A stretch of DNA of 64,000 nt, taken from positions 129,358,026-129,422,025 of the forward strand of contig CM076192.1 of the NCBI GenBank assembly GCA_038277395.1, written 5' to 3'. Below are positions 23,536 to 35,858 of this stretch, piece after piece. This DNA comes from Dryocosmus kuriphilus (Eukaryota; Arthropoda; Insecta; Hymenoptera; Cynipidae). Under the pieces are notes generated by a model. The model did not search any database and had not been told where the DNA came from. It was given only the letters and a program-made list of their open reading frames with translations. Position numbers and translations under genes: made by a program. Each line of letters begins with the position of its first letter. Position 1 is the stretch's first letter.

Positions 23536-26470
23536 CAAAAATAAATTACATACTTAATTGTAGGATATTTTCTCACACATTAAAATTTCGGAATGAAAGA
23601 ATGGTTTCTAACGCATCTCAACTAAGTTTCCAAAAAAAGTAAATTTTTCATTAAAAAAAAAATTTCAAAATTTCAAATAAATAATATTTTCAATAAATCA
23701 AAGATTTATCAAGTAAGTGTTTGTGGATTTTTTAAATATTAAAACATTTATATTAATTCTTTTATATTTATATTTTATGCCAAATTTCTTTAAAACTACT
23801 TTTTAAACATTCAATATTTTTAGGTTAATACATTTTCTTTAAAGCAAACGATCCGGGTATCTAATAATATAATTTCTATTAACAATTAGTTAATTAAATA
23901 TTTATATTTTTTTAAATAAATAATATTTTCATATTAATTCTTATTTTTCATAATTGTTTGTTTATTCTAACGTAATTGTTGAATTAAAAATAATGGAAAC
24001 TTGAATCATGTAACATTAAATTTTTACCACAGTGAAATAAATAAATATATGTTTTTATTTTATTAATATAAATTTTCGTATTTATTTTTATTTTTAATAA
24101 CTTACCTATACGTGCAATAATTATTAATGTAAAAATTATTATTTTTTATACCCGAAATGTATACAATTCAATAATTTCACATAAATAAAAATTATTATTC
24201 TATAAAGATGAAAAATTTCTTTAAAAAGTAACTTCAGAAACATAAAAATTTTTTAATTTAAATGCTTGCACTAAATAAAAATTTTATTCGAGATGTTAAG
24301 ATCTTTATTTATTATTAGAGGATTTTTAATTTCGTTTATGCATTTTAATAGAATTGCAATTAATAAGAAAATAACTTTAAATACAAATTTATTTGTCAAA
24401 TCTTTGTGTAATTTTTTCAAATTAATATCTGGCTTAATATTAATTACTGTAATGGACTAAAAATAAATTATTTAATATAATTTTTGTTCAAACAATTTTT
24501 AGTTAATAAAAATATTAAAAACTCTGAAATTAATATTTTGTTATAACGAAATAGATATAAATTTAATTTATATACATGTGCACTAATAACTATAGTTGTT
24601 TAAAAAAAAAAACCAAAAGCTGCGTAATTGGTTTATAATAAAGGTACTGGTATTTAATGAAAAAGAATTTTTCTCTTTAGAATGTATTTCAGATACATAA
24701 AAAATATTAAATGATTCGAAATATGTATTATAAACTTACAAAAATGTAAAAGTTCAATTTTTCGTAGAAAAAATAGCAAAAGTATTTTTTTAAATTGCAA
24801 AAGTTATTATTTTATACATTTTTGTTTTAAATTTATTTGAAACACATCCCGTGTAGAAAAAGCCCCACTTGGCCCCACTACAACTAGGGTGCTAGTCTGG
24901 GGCTAGTCGGTGCTTTTTGTGTTTAAAAATCCTAATCGGGGGCTGATCGGGGGCAGGTCGGGCTATTTAAAAAGAATTAGTTCCGTACGCGCGGCTATTT
25001 TCTGTCATCATTTCTAAGTAGGTTCTAGTCGGGAACTGTTCGGTGGCTAGTAGTTGGTGCTTTTTGTTCAAAGATTCTAATCGGGACCTGGTCAGGGACA
25101 AGTCGGGCAGTTTAAAAATAATTAATTCCGCGTACGCGTCTATCTTCTGTCAAGATTCCTAGGCGGGTTCTAGTCGGGCACTGGTCGGTGACTTGACTTA
25201 AATTTTAGCTCCATTTTTCATTTAAAAAAAGAGTAATTTCGATTTTAAAATTGTAATAATTTCAGAAAATGAAGCTGATTTGTTGTTAAGATACATTCTT
25301 TTATATTTCAGAAACTCCAATATTTTAAGCATATATCCAAGTTTGCATTGAAAATTCGAATTAAGGACTGTCGGCTCGAGTGAAATCATTAAAATAAGAA
25401 GCTGAGTTTCTTTTATATTGGATTTTATTATACGAGAAACCATTAGGTCATTTTAATAATGTGCAGTAACGTATACAAGAAAGTAAAACAGAATTCTGTT
25501 TTAACATATTATTCTTCATAAAAACAGATCATTGAACATATTGTTTTAGTTCCAGTGTAGCAGTCCAGCGACAAAGTATCTTTCTGTACCATTCTGTTTT
25601 ACAAATGACGTTCTTACCAACTTATCCTTAATTGTAATTACTTGTTGAGTTACAAATATTTCTGATGTTTTACTTTTCAGTTCTAATATTTGCAATTTAC
25701 TTGAATCCATCCGGTCAGGGTTCAAGGGGCTTGCAGGGAGAAGTACCAGGAAGCTCCGCTAGATAGCAAATAGACTGGGCTCCCACAAGCAAGGAGAAAC
25801 ACCGGGTCTATAAAGGCGGCACGTTTCCCTGAGTAGGCACTTCCTTCGAGCTTCGGTTCAGGGAGTATTACTCCTTTTCATTGGTTGGTGAAGGGGCTGG
25901 ATATAGGTATTCCCCTATATTCCGCTTCCGAATCCTACTAGGAAAATTTTTTGTGTGTAAAAGTCCAAAACACGGAAATGAACGGATAGAATCCGGATTG
26001 ACTCAATTCCGGCAGACCGTTCAAAAAACGGAAATGGCCAGACACAATTCGAATTACTCGAATCCGGTAGACCGTACAAATCATCCTTAATTATGTATAA
26101 TTATATACATATATATAGCTGATAAATTCTGTTTTTGGACCAGTTTCTTCAGGGCAGCTGTTTGAGTCGTACTAGCGCCCGGCTAGACCCCGACAAGGAT
26201 ATGCGGGGTTACCGGACTAGCGCCTAACTATACCCCGACTAGGATAAGTCGAATCAACTGACTAGCTCCCGACTAAACAACGGTGACGTTACTGGTCGTG
26301 GGCTGTACCAGTTGTCCCGACTAGCTCCTGACTTTAAGTGGGGCCAACTGGTCGGTAACCAGACAAGCTCCACATTTCAATTTCTACACGGGATTAGGAA
26401 ATATTCTTTAATTCGAAAATTTAACTGTGTGAAGAGACATCCTACAATTAAACATGTAATTTATATGTGA
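23536..26470. repeat. Dispersed repeat segment b with about 70-bp inverted ends, interrupted by a TIR element
   Basis: The left end (from about 23540: AATTACATACTTAATTGTAGGAT) is repeated in inverted orientation at about 26395-26465 (ATCCTACAATTAAACATGTAATTT), suggesting long terminal inverted repeats. The body to 24845 is similar to 37080-38200 and, inverted, to 50690-51790, including the marker GATCCGGGT. The TIR element at 24846-26394 sits inside, just before the right end. No protein is recognised. Confidence 0.5.
24846..26394. mobile_element. Nonautonomous DNA element with TIR ATCCCGTGTAGAAA and CTAGTCGGG subterminal repeats
   Basis: Perfect 14-bp inverted ends (24846-24859 and 26381-26394). 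Both subterminal regions (to about 25190 and from about 26140) are packed with short words such as GGCTAGTCGGG, CTAGTCGGGAACTG and their complements, and both have GGCCCCAC close to the ends. The middle is ordinary AT-rich DNA with one less AT-rich part (25700-25890). No transposase ORF is present. A clear target duplication was not found. A related block with CTAGTCAGG words lies at 29690-29860. Confidence 0.6.
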
Positions 26471-26951
26471 CAAATGACATTAGAATTGAAATAAATTCAT
26501 TTAGTTCATTTTATTTATTCAATTTTTCAATTGAAAAATATTAAATATAAAATGAGCCAATAAAATTACACACAGTCGATTTAATTTATTTAATTCCTTT
26601 CTAAAGCATTTCAATTAATTCTTCAGAAATATATTTTTCTCATTCTTGCAACAACTTTAGTAAAGATATTTTATGGTCCATAAATAGCCTCTTGGGAAGC
26701 CCGGATTTTCATAGTTTAAAAGCTTCTTTACTTAAGATGATAATAATTTATTAGTAACTTTTTTATATTTTCTACGAATTATACATTCATCCAACATGAT
26801 TTACATCTTTTATAAATAATAATAGCTTTTTACTATGCATTATTATTTGTAGCAAGTCAATTTGTTTGAAATAATTTCAGAATTATAATATTTCAAAATG
26901 AAGCTTTCAGTGTATATACATATAAATTCTTTTATATATATTTTTGGGATT

Positions 26952-28150
26952 TTTACATTCACATCAGAGAAGGTATTAGATTTATGTAAAATTTGACTTT
27001 CGCGGATTTCATGAAATCTCTACGTTTTGAGACATGAATCCGAAAAATGGTTTCTAGGACGGTGTCTGTTGTCGTTGTCGTCGTCTTCGTTGTCGTTGGA
27101 GACTTTTCCCACGGTAACTTTCAAAGGACTAATCGGATTGGAGTGCGCTTTGGTACACTTATTGAAGAGGTAAAAAGAAAGGACAAGTTCGTTAACCAAC
27201 GGTTTTTGACCAACGGTTATGGTTTTATCCATCAAAAACGGTTTTCACAAAATAGAGAAATCCATTTTCCGGCTAAAATGTGAGAGATAATAAAAAAAAA
27301 GTAAGAAAGAAAAATTGTTCACCTCGAAAAACTCTACGAATTTTGTATGAACCCTTTTTTGATAAAATGAGCGGGTTTTGTTTTAATCAAGAAAACGCTA
27401 TTAAAATTAAAGAACTCTGGTTTCCCGCCAAAATATTCAAGATACGAAAAAGTGGTAAATAACAAAGTTGTTCAGCTTGAAATGGTCTACAAATTTTGTT
27501 TTAACTATTTTTTGATAAAATGCACGTTTTTTGTTTCAATCGATATAAAACGTTATTAAGAATAAAAAATTTCAAATTTCCCGCCAAACTATGCAAGCTA
27601 CGGAAAAATAATAATAAAGAAAGTTTTTCACTCTAAGAAAGTCTACAAATTTGCTCTCGATCATTTTTTTTGAACAAACGCGTAATTTTTGAGTTATTCG
27701 TGAAATATGTTATAAAATATAAAGAAAACCACTTTTCAGCAAAACTATGCAAGATATGAGAAAATATTAACAACCAGAATTGTTCACCTTGGAATAAGCT
27801 ACAAAATTCATTTATAAGACGCATTGTTTTACTTTTAGGAATCGAAATCCTGTATTGTGAAGTTTTGGAAAATCACAAAAAGCTTTACAAATCTACAATG
27901 TGTTTAAAAAAAATATAATTATCGAGCACGAAGCGCGACTATCATGATGAGAATGTATTCCTTAAGGGCGATAGAGCCTTAAGTAAAATAATTTCTTTTG
28001 TAATTTTTAATTTAAAGGTTCATACGATCCATAAAAACCGAGCGCGTAGCGCGAGGTGAATAATGTATCGAGCGGGAAGCGCGAGTGCCGTAAATAGCGT
28101 ATCGAGCGCGAAGCCCGCGATGAGAATGTGCGCGCGAAGCGGGCAGGTTT
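26952..28150 (-). repeat. 1.2-kb GC-unit element, copy 2 (inverted relative to copy 1)
   Basis: Reverse complement of 5645-6845 over its whole length: it starts with ACATTCACATCAGAGAAGG and ends with the GC-rich block CGAGCGCGAAGC...GCGAAGCGGGCAG. It contains a diverged GTC microsatellite at 27061-27100. It is apparently non-coding. Confidence 0.65.
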
Positions 28151-29131
28151 TTTATATATTTTCCATATTCTTCACTATGTCCTTTATAAGTTTCATTACT
28201 CAAGTGGCATAAATACTTAACATACAAATATTTTGACCATTAAATCAAAAATAAGCTTCTATATATTGCATTGTCGTGTACTTGCAATATTTCTGCAATT
28301 CTATAAATTTATATACCTGTTATTGATTTTACATTCTGACATTCGAACTGCATTCGTGGATAGGTCATAGCAACAATTATCTGGCCCTCTCGTCCTTCTA
28401 CGATAAGGAAAAAGGGAGGTCAGATAGAAGAGAAAGCAAATCGGTGCCTTCTTCAGTTACCATCAGAAAGTCACACAGTTTCAACCAAAGTTTTCAAATA
28501 AAGAAAATTAAAACAAAATTGGCTTCTTCATTTAAATAGAATGGATTCGCACAGTTTAGGAAAAGTTATATCAGTTCTGCAGAAACAAATATTACAATAA
28601 AAATGTCGCGAATCACACGTATAATTATATATCATCTGAATCCGTGGAATTTTTTCAACACATTACTTAATTTTTGTATTTCTAAAATAGCAGGATCATG
28701 AGATATTGAATTATCTGTTGCTGTATCTTCACGCTCGTCAGCCATGGTGTATGGCTTCAGGGCTGGCAAAATGTATGCATTGAATTGTATTCATGCATAA
28801 ACACTGCTGCCATCTATCATATTTGAATTTTAAATGAAGAATTATTAGTTATTATAAACGTATCTACCAAATGCATTAAATAGTAACATTAGTTCACAGC
28901 GAAATGCAACATTTATCCAGATTTGGACCCTGATCCATATTCGGTTCCCCTCTCCTATATTCTGAGATGTGAGATCACTAGCCTTCTTTCTCCCACTTTT
29001 GATTTAGTTAAAGAATAAATAAAGCGCTGTTATCAGATAGAAGTTAAAAAGCTACAACCATAGAGTCATTTCACACGAAATTTCTTAAAAGTCAGCAATC
29101 TGTTCTTCTACATTGTGCCTACTTGAAAAAA

Positions 29132-29386
29132 ATGAAACCTCTACCTGTCTCTTTACTCCTCATACTAGTGAGTTTTCTACAATTTGAATATAAGTGGACT
29201 CTAATATCTTAATTGTTGTTAATTAAAGATGCCACATGGAAATGTGAAGTTCCACGTCGGAGAAACTTTGACAATGATAACGTTAAATCAACAAAAATAG
29301 ATTTCCCCTGTGCTGGCATGTACAAAAGCAAATCAGCATATGGTCACATGTTGAACAGACTTTCCAAAGAGAAATATATTCAGTAA
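29132..29386 (+). CDS. Small secreted peptide-like gene, copy 1 (two exons proposed)
   Basis: The ATG at 29132 opens MKPLPVSLLLILVSFLQFE, a convincing signal-peptide-like stretch with a hydrophobic core. A second open stretch, 29229-29386, starts after TTAATTAAAG and encodes about 51 residues with two Cys (WKCEVPRRR, DFPCAGMYKSK). The inverted copy at 49783-49580 preserves both halves, with GTAAGT at the matching donor; here the donor reads ATAAGT. The implied intron would be only 39 nt, shorter than usual insect introns, so the exon model is uncertain. Function is unknown; a secreted effector or venom-like peptide is only a guess. Confidence 0.35.
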
Positions 29387-30317
29387 AATATATATATAAA
29401 TAAAAGTAACTATATAAATAAAGGTAAATATATAAATAAATAATTTTGGAAATATAATATAAAATAATGAATACATAATTTTATATATATAATGCCGATA
29501 ATTCAAATACATATCATCAATAAAAGCATTTTTTATTAGCCGTTTTTTTTCGATAATGACAACAAGGCTAAAAAACACCAAAAAAATGTGTTACCTCCAG
29601 CGGTACCAAAAGTAGCCCAACCAAAAATCGTCCCATCTGTCCCTATTCCAATTAGGGTTGTGGTCAGATCTTTACCAGAGCAACTGGACTAGTAAGTTCT
29701 AGTCAGGACCTTTCAAGGAATTGTTGATATTTTCCATTCTCTGTCAATTGAAAAACTTTGTACGTCTAGTCAGGCCGTAATCTTGTATTTTCTCCGGGTT
29801 CTAGGTATTGCGTCCAGATTATAAGAAAAGAACCAAAAAAATTCTAGTCAGGAACTGTTTGGGTCTTGTTCAGTGTGGCCCGTTTCACTATAAAATTCAG
29901 AATTCTGACCAATGCAAAACAGATATTAAATTAGGGATACATATACTGTATAAAAAAATACTTCGAAATGAAATTTTAAGAACTTTTACGGCAAAGTTGA
30001 GAAAAATTCGAGATGTTTCTTCCAAAATCCCTTCCTTGTGTGAAGGGTAAGAACTATTTTAGGAACAAAAAGAATAAAGTCGCGTGAATGTTTTAGAACA
30101 AAATTATTCCATAAATTTTTTACAAATGTTTTTCCACACTTTTTCTTTTTTGACAATTAGCATATATTTGTTTCAGCTTTAATTCTATCCTTATGTAAAA
30201 TGTAGAAGGACTGCTTTAAGATAAACTATCAATAAATAGCTACATCCGTTTTCAAAATTCGTTAGAATTTAAAAATTAGCTTTATAATTAAAGAAATGAA
30301 TATACTTCTGCTTTCAG

Positions 30318-30428
30318 AATTAAGTTCAGCTTCCACTTCCAGTTCCAGTTTCGCTTCCACATCCAGGTCCAGGGAAAGGCCCACGCAAATAAATAGTCAG
30401 GGAGAGCAGCATGTTCCTCAAAATAGAG
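30318..30428 (+). CDS. Ser-rich 111-nt exon-like segment, copy 1
   Basis: Bounded by CTTTCAG|AA on the left and AGAG|GTAAGA on the right, exactly 37 codons long, and open in the frame LSSASTSSSSFASTSRSR. The inverted copy at 48612-48502 has the same length, the same splice borders and the same open frame. Conserved borders and frame in two diverged copies suggest a real internal exon. The gene it belongs to was not identified. Confidence 0.45.
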
Positions 30429-31474
30429 GTAAGATTTATTCAAAATAAATTATTCTGTTTACATTCTTTGAAATACTTTTAAATCTTTGAAATCTTGTGT
30501 ATTATTTCTAAAATCTTGTGAAATCTTTGAAATCTTTATAAAATCTTTGATATCTTTCAGAAATCAAAAACATCCACTTCTGTTTTCTCAGAAGTGGTTA
30601 ATTTTTTGCAAATAAACACTTTTTTCGTTCTTTCAGCAACTAATAGTCCAAAAAAGATTTCTTTAGGATTTAAATGAACAAAAAATTAATTTCAATCTCT
30701 GCCAAAAGTAGTGAAAACGCAAGTCCAAATCTCAAAACACGTAACATCGCGTTCAATTACTCGGAGCTGGTTTATTTTTTCAAATCAATTTTTTTCGCCT
30801 TGATTGAACACTAAAATATCCCCGAATTGTACTTTTTCTTTTCTCTTTAACTGAAAATTAAATTTTACAGAACTTTTTTTAACTCTCTTGAAAAATCAAT
30901 CAAGTGTGTCTTAATCCCTTAAGCTATGCCAGCCTTCAAATGTATAATGTTACTATTATGAAAATAAGAATTTTAAAATTTTATTTAGCAGGGTCTTCAC
31001 ATAATGATAATATATCGAATTCCATTCGATACGTATGTTTCCTATCCATCCATGGGCTTTAGTTATTTCTTTTTTACAAAAAAAAAAAAAAAAAAAAAAA
31101 CTTTAAGTGTCTTTTTCAATGAAAAACTTGCTTTTCTAAACTTTTGGCGCAAACAAATTTATTATCTGTTAAAACGCTGCCTTCAAATTTTTAAAATTTT
31201 TGTTTTGTTTTTTCTTTAATGAAATGTTTATACATTCCATTTTTTATATTTTTTCAATTTCACAAAGAAAAATAATTCCAAATGTTTTTTTTTTCAATGA
31301 AAAACTTGCTTTTTAATTATTTTTTTTACAAAAAAATTTATTTCATATGGAAGTTATTAATTGTATCAACTTGTTTAAATTCAGTGTCTTATAAAGAAAA
31401 CGAGAAAATACATATCGAATACGCAAATAAGCGTAAAAGAAAATTGTTGAAAATAAAAATTGACGAAATTTGAA

Positions 31475-33780
31475 GGTTCCGAAATTTAAACTAACGACCA
31501 AATTTTTAATTATCGATAACTAAAAATCTCGAATGTTGCAAGTAAAAAATTTTAAAATATAAGAAATTAAATTTAACTGAATTATGTAACTTGCACATTT
31601 AATAATAATGAATTAAGAAATGCACGAATTCATTTAACCCAAATTCTAAAATTACCAAAATTTAAAATTGTCGAAATTCAAAATTGTCGATACTTAGAAA
31701 TGACGACAATAAACGATTAATTAAAAAATACAAAATTTAATCATGGGAATAATAAAAAATAGCGAAAAAAACACATATCGAAAATAAACATTAACGAAAC
31801 AGATAATTGCCGAAAATAAATCTCATAATGCTTTAATAATCTCAAAGATCCACTTCCCAAAACCAAAATTTTCGGAGTTGTCTACAAATACAAATTGTGC
31901 TGTCTGTCCGCTTTCTTATGTAGGTGAGACTGGCAGAGCTATAGAAAACCGTAGTCGTGAAAACAGATATTCTACCTCCCATCCTGAAAAAGTTACTCAT
32001 ACTGCTCTTACTAAACATTAAATTGATACCGGACATAAATTCGATTTGGATAATTTGAAATTCTATCATCTAAAAAATAAAAACCATAGAAAAATGGTTG
32101 AAAATATCTTTATCAATAAAATAAAAAGTACAGTTAATCTTAGATATGAAAATAATTTATTTCCTGAAGCTTACAAACCTCTTACAACATTAAAATGTTT
32201 ATATAATTTGTCGTTAAATTTTTTTTCTACTTTATCGACCCTTTCATCACTTTCCGCTTTCTTGTATGAATTCTCGTAATTTCCTTCAGTTGTTCAGTCA
32301 CGTTCTCACGTCCCAGGCGTGATCTCGGGCTTTTGCCCTTACTAATTTTATTTATACTTTTATTTGTTTTTCTCTTAATGTATATTTATGTTAAATTATT
32401 TACTTTGTTGGATTTCTTTGACTTCGATTTTAAATCTTTTCCAGGTATGTTTTGTTCTTCTGTTTCTCTTATTGAGCTTCCTATTTTCTTTGTTATTATC
32501 AATATTTATTACTTGAAATATGTTTAAAATTAAAGGCCTCCTTTTACGAGACAACCCTTCTTTTCTTTTACTCTAAAATTTAATATTCACGAATTCTTCT
32601 TTATTCTGTTTTATAAAATTTTTTACACCTACTTGTATTGGCTTTTTACAGACACAATAAATGTTTTTTTGACTGATGAGGGTCCAAAACAGTGACCGAA
32701 CCGTTTCAAAAAGAATTATCGAATTTTTGATTTTTTGACCTTCATTTCCATGACTTACTTCACTATTTAAATATTGACTAAGTACAGAATCTCCGAAATT
32801 TGAAATAACGAGCAATTTCTAATTATATATAGATAAAAGCTCGAATTATGAAAATAAGAAATTTAAACATATTTGAAATTAAAAGTTAACAAACCATAAA
32901 ATTTTCGAATCACAATATTAGCGAATTATAAATTTAACGAATTACTAATTTACCCCAAAATCTTCAATTCCTGACATTTAAAATTGCCGAATTTTAAAAC
33001 TGTACAAATTCGAAAATGTCGACACTTGAAGTTCACGAAAATAAATATATACAAACAAAAAATAATATATTTCATTATGCGATTAATAAAAAATAGCGAA
33101 AAAGTAAATACCGAATATACGAATTGACGAAAAATAAAATTGACGAAATTTAAAATGACGACAAAATGTTTTATTATAAAAATAATAGAAGCACAAATTA
33201 TGCAAATACAGAATTAAAAAATATTCAAAGTTAGACTTCACCGAATTATAAAATTTTCGAAATATAATATTAACGAATTATTTATAGCATTAACGAATTA
33301 TTAACCTCCCCCAAAATTCTTCAATTCCCGAAATTTAGAGTTGTCGAAATTTAAAATTGTTGAAATTCAAAATTGTCAATATAAATATAAATAATAATAA
33401 TATTAATAATAATAATAATAATATTAATAATAATATTAATATAAAATACTTAATTATTTGAATAATAAAAAATAACGACAAAATAAATACCGAATACACA
33501 AATTATCGAGAAAGGAAGTTGCCGAAAATAAAAATGGGTGAATTATAAAATTTTCGAAGTTGAAAATTAACAAATTATTAATTTCCCTCAAATTCATAAA
33601 TTCCCGAAATTTAGAAGTGTCAAAATTCAAAATTGTGGATATTTAGAGTTGCCGAAAATAAATATTGAATCAAAAAATAAAATATTTTATTATTTACTAA
33701 CTAACTCGAAAATGAATAATAACAAAATTTTCAAAATTTGAGAAAATTTCAAAAAAAAATTAAAATGAAGAAGTTCATAA
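31475..33780 (+). repeat. Satellite-like array, about 370-bp units, interrupted by a Penelope-like remnant
   Basis: At least four diverged units (31475-31840, 32790-33180, 33181-33545, 33546-33760). Each has in order CGAATTATAAAATTTTCGAA, CGAAATTTAAAATTGTCGAAATTCAAAATTG, an AATAATAAAAAATAGCGA word and GCCGAAAATAAA. An inverted partial unit lies at 33980-34340. The third unit has an expanded AAT/ATT microsatellite (33385-33445). It is extremely AT-rich and non-coding. Confidence 0.6.
31845..32710 (+). pseudogene. Penelope-like element remnant (GIY-YIG endonuclease end)
   Basis: One frame reads CAVCPLSYVGETGRAIENR, then VTHTALTKH and TGHKFDLDNLKF, then HRKMVENIFINKI. This is the pattern of the C-terminal GIY-YIG endonuclease of Penelope-like elements (YxGETGR, HTALxxH, GHxFD, ExxFI). 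The GVVYK that precedes CxxC in the family is present but in another frame, and a stop follows KH. Downstream, TGATGAGGGTCC...CCGAACCGTTTC at 32673-32707 resembles the 3' region of such elements. The reverse transcriptase is missing. Confidence 0.72.
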
Positions 33781-34360
33781 AATGGCCTATATTATATCAG
33801 GATCTTTTTTTTAATCTTGGGCCGCCTCTCGCATCCCCTAAATGCCTGACTTAATGGATGAACCTTATTCTAAAACTGGCAGAAATACGTTATAATTTTA
33901 TAATTTATCATTAATATTGTATAGTTAGCATTATTTAATTTGTAATTAATTAAAAAGTCACAAAGTCTTTTATTTTTTAATCCAATATTTATTTTTGCCA
34001 TTTTTAAGTATCGACAATTTGGAATTTTGACAATTTTAACCTTCCAAATTCTCCATTTCGTGAATTTAAGAATTGTGGTAAGTTAGTAATTCGTTAACAT
34101 TATAATTCGTTAATATTGTAATCCGAAAATTTTATAATTTGTTAAATAATAATTTCGGACATTTTTAAATTCTTTCTTCGCATAATTCGATATTTTCATT
34201 TTTCTATAACTATCAATTTTTTCGTTAATTATAATTTCAGGGATTTAATAATTCGTCAATTTTTATTTTCGGTAATTCTCTCTTTCATTAATTTATATAT
34301 TCCATCATTTCTTTTCGTTATTTTTTATTAGTCTCATAAAATTTGAGCGTCTTTTGCCAT

Positions 34361-35858
34361 AAGAATATGAATAAAACATTTTATTTTCAATCAGAATTGG
34401 AACTTACCTCATGCAAATAAATACTTTAAGATGAGAATGTAGACACAAAATTATGTTTTGAATATGATGTGATATATAAAAGACAAATGTGAATGTAGAT
34501 TATCAAAAAATTGAGCTCAATAGTAATATTTAAAGTTCTTACATTCATTTTCGCGGCATTTATAATTGCAATTAAAATTAAATCGCAAATTTGGAAACAT
34601 TTTTTTTTTTAATTGAAAAAAAATGGAAGGACGGTATATTTCTTGAAATATATAGTTTTTGAAACTTCAATATCTACATATAATCGTAATTAAAAATTCA
34701 GTAACACCATTTATATATAAACGTTCAATAACTTAAAAAAATTTTAATTCTTCTTCCATAGTTAACTCCCAAAATTTTAATGTTAGGTAATTAATATTGT
34801 AATATTATTAATTTAATGGCTATATTATTTCATCAAGTCTACAGCCTCATATATTTCTTTCTATTATTAATATTAAAGGCACGTAGATACATAACCACAA
34901 ATATAAAGTGGTCTGCACTTTTGAAAATAGTTTTATTGAATAAATAATTGTATGATAATCGTTATTCATTTAAATTGCTTATTTTGCATGGCGTGACACA
35001 CTATTGGGATTTGTACATTTTTCCTGTTACATTTTTGTACTTTTCAAAAATATTATACATTATATAAAACTGGTACTTAAAATCTAAAGATTACTGAAAT
35101 TTCCATATGCATGAAGTTTAAGTTACTTTTTGGAAGTATCAAATTCAAACACTTGGAGTTTCAATAGAAGTAATAAATTTTACAAGATTACTTAAGTTTC
35201 AATTCTTCTTATGAAGTTTCTAACATGTTTTGAATTTTCAAAATCATGTGTATGAATTTTCAAAACCGCACAAAATTTTACAAACATTTTTTAAATGTCA
35301 CACGAATTTATCTGAAATTTCCGAATATTTCTAAGTTTTGATAAATACGACAACTTCCACACTTTTATTTCACAGTTGGAAAATCTAATGCTTTATAACG
35401 CTTCCACAACAAACCGTTTTCCTCATCAGATCTATATCAAAAATTAATTACATATAATAAAAACAATGGTGAAAGATAGAAAATCTTGTTCAAAATAATA
35501 ATGTCATGACTGATATTAACATATTAAAAAATATTATGAAGCATTGTAGTTTCCTTCTATGAAATAAAAGTCTGGAAGTTGTCACATTTACCAAATTTAT
35601 TTTATCTTTCCTGGACGTGAAATTATTCAAATCACCTTACTTTCGAATATTTACTCAGAATTAAGTGACAGGTATGATTTCTAGGTTTCATATTTATTAG
35701 AATAACTTCAAAAAGATTTTTTGAAATTTACAACATTTTTCTAACTTAAAATTCCAAAAAGTTTTTAACCGCGTGCTTCTAAATTGAAAGATTAGGTTAT
35801 ATAATGATGTGCAAAACCTTCATAAATATGCATTTTTTTCTTACAAAATTAATTGCAG
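34361..35858. other. No recognised gene
   Basis: AT-rich DNA with short imperfect repeats around AAGTTTC and GAATTTTCAAA (35100-35350) and no credible coding region. It may include an intron upstream of the exon at 35859. Confidence 0.4.

Larger units (their letters stand above)
28200..31150 (+). repeat. Left arm of about 3-kb diverged inverted repeat
   Basis: Matches 47790-50640 as a reverse complement over almost its whole length. Anchors include GCATAAATA (28205 / 50640), a secreted-peptide-like ORF (29132 / 49783), a 111-nt Ser-rich exon (30318 / 48612) and ATCGAATTCCATT (31015 / 47915). The arms differ by many substitutions and by the GC-unit block present only in the right arm. The loop is about 17 kb. 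This is more likely two copies of one element or segmental duplicate than a folded structure. Confidence 0.7.

Noticed and set aside
29808..30050. 80-codon ORF on the plus strand as a gene
   Set aside because: No partner in the inverted arm and no splice support. The start lies in a CTAGTCAGG repeat block.
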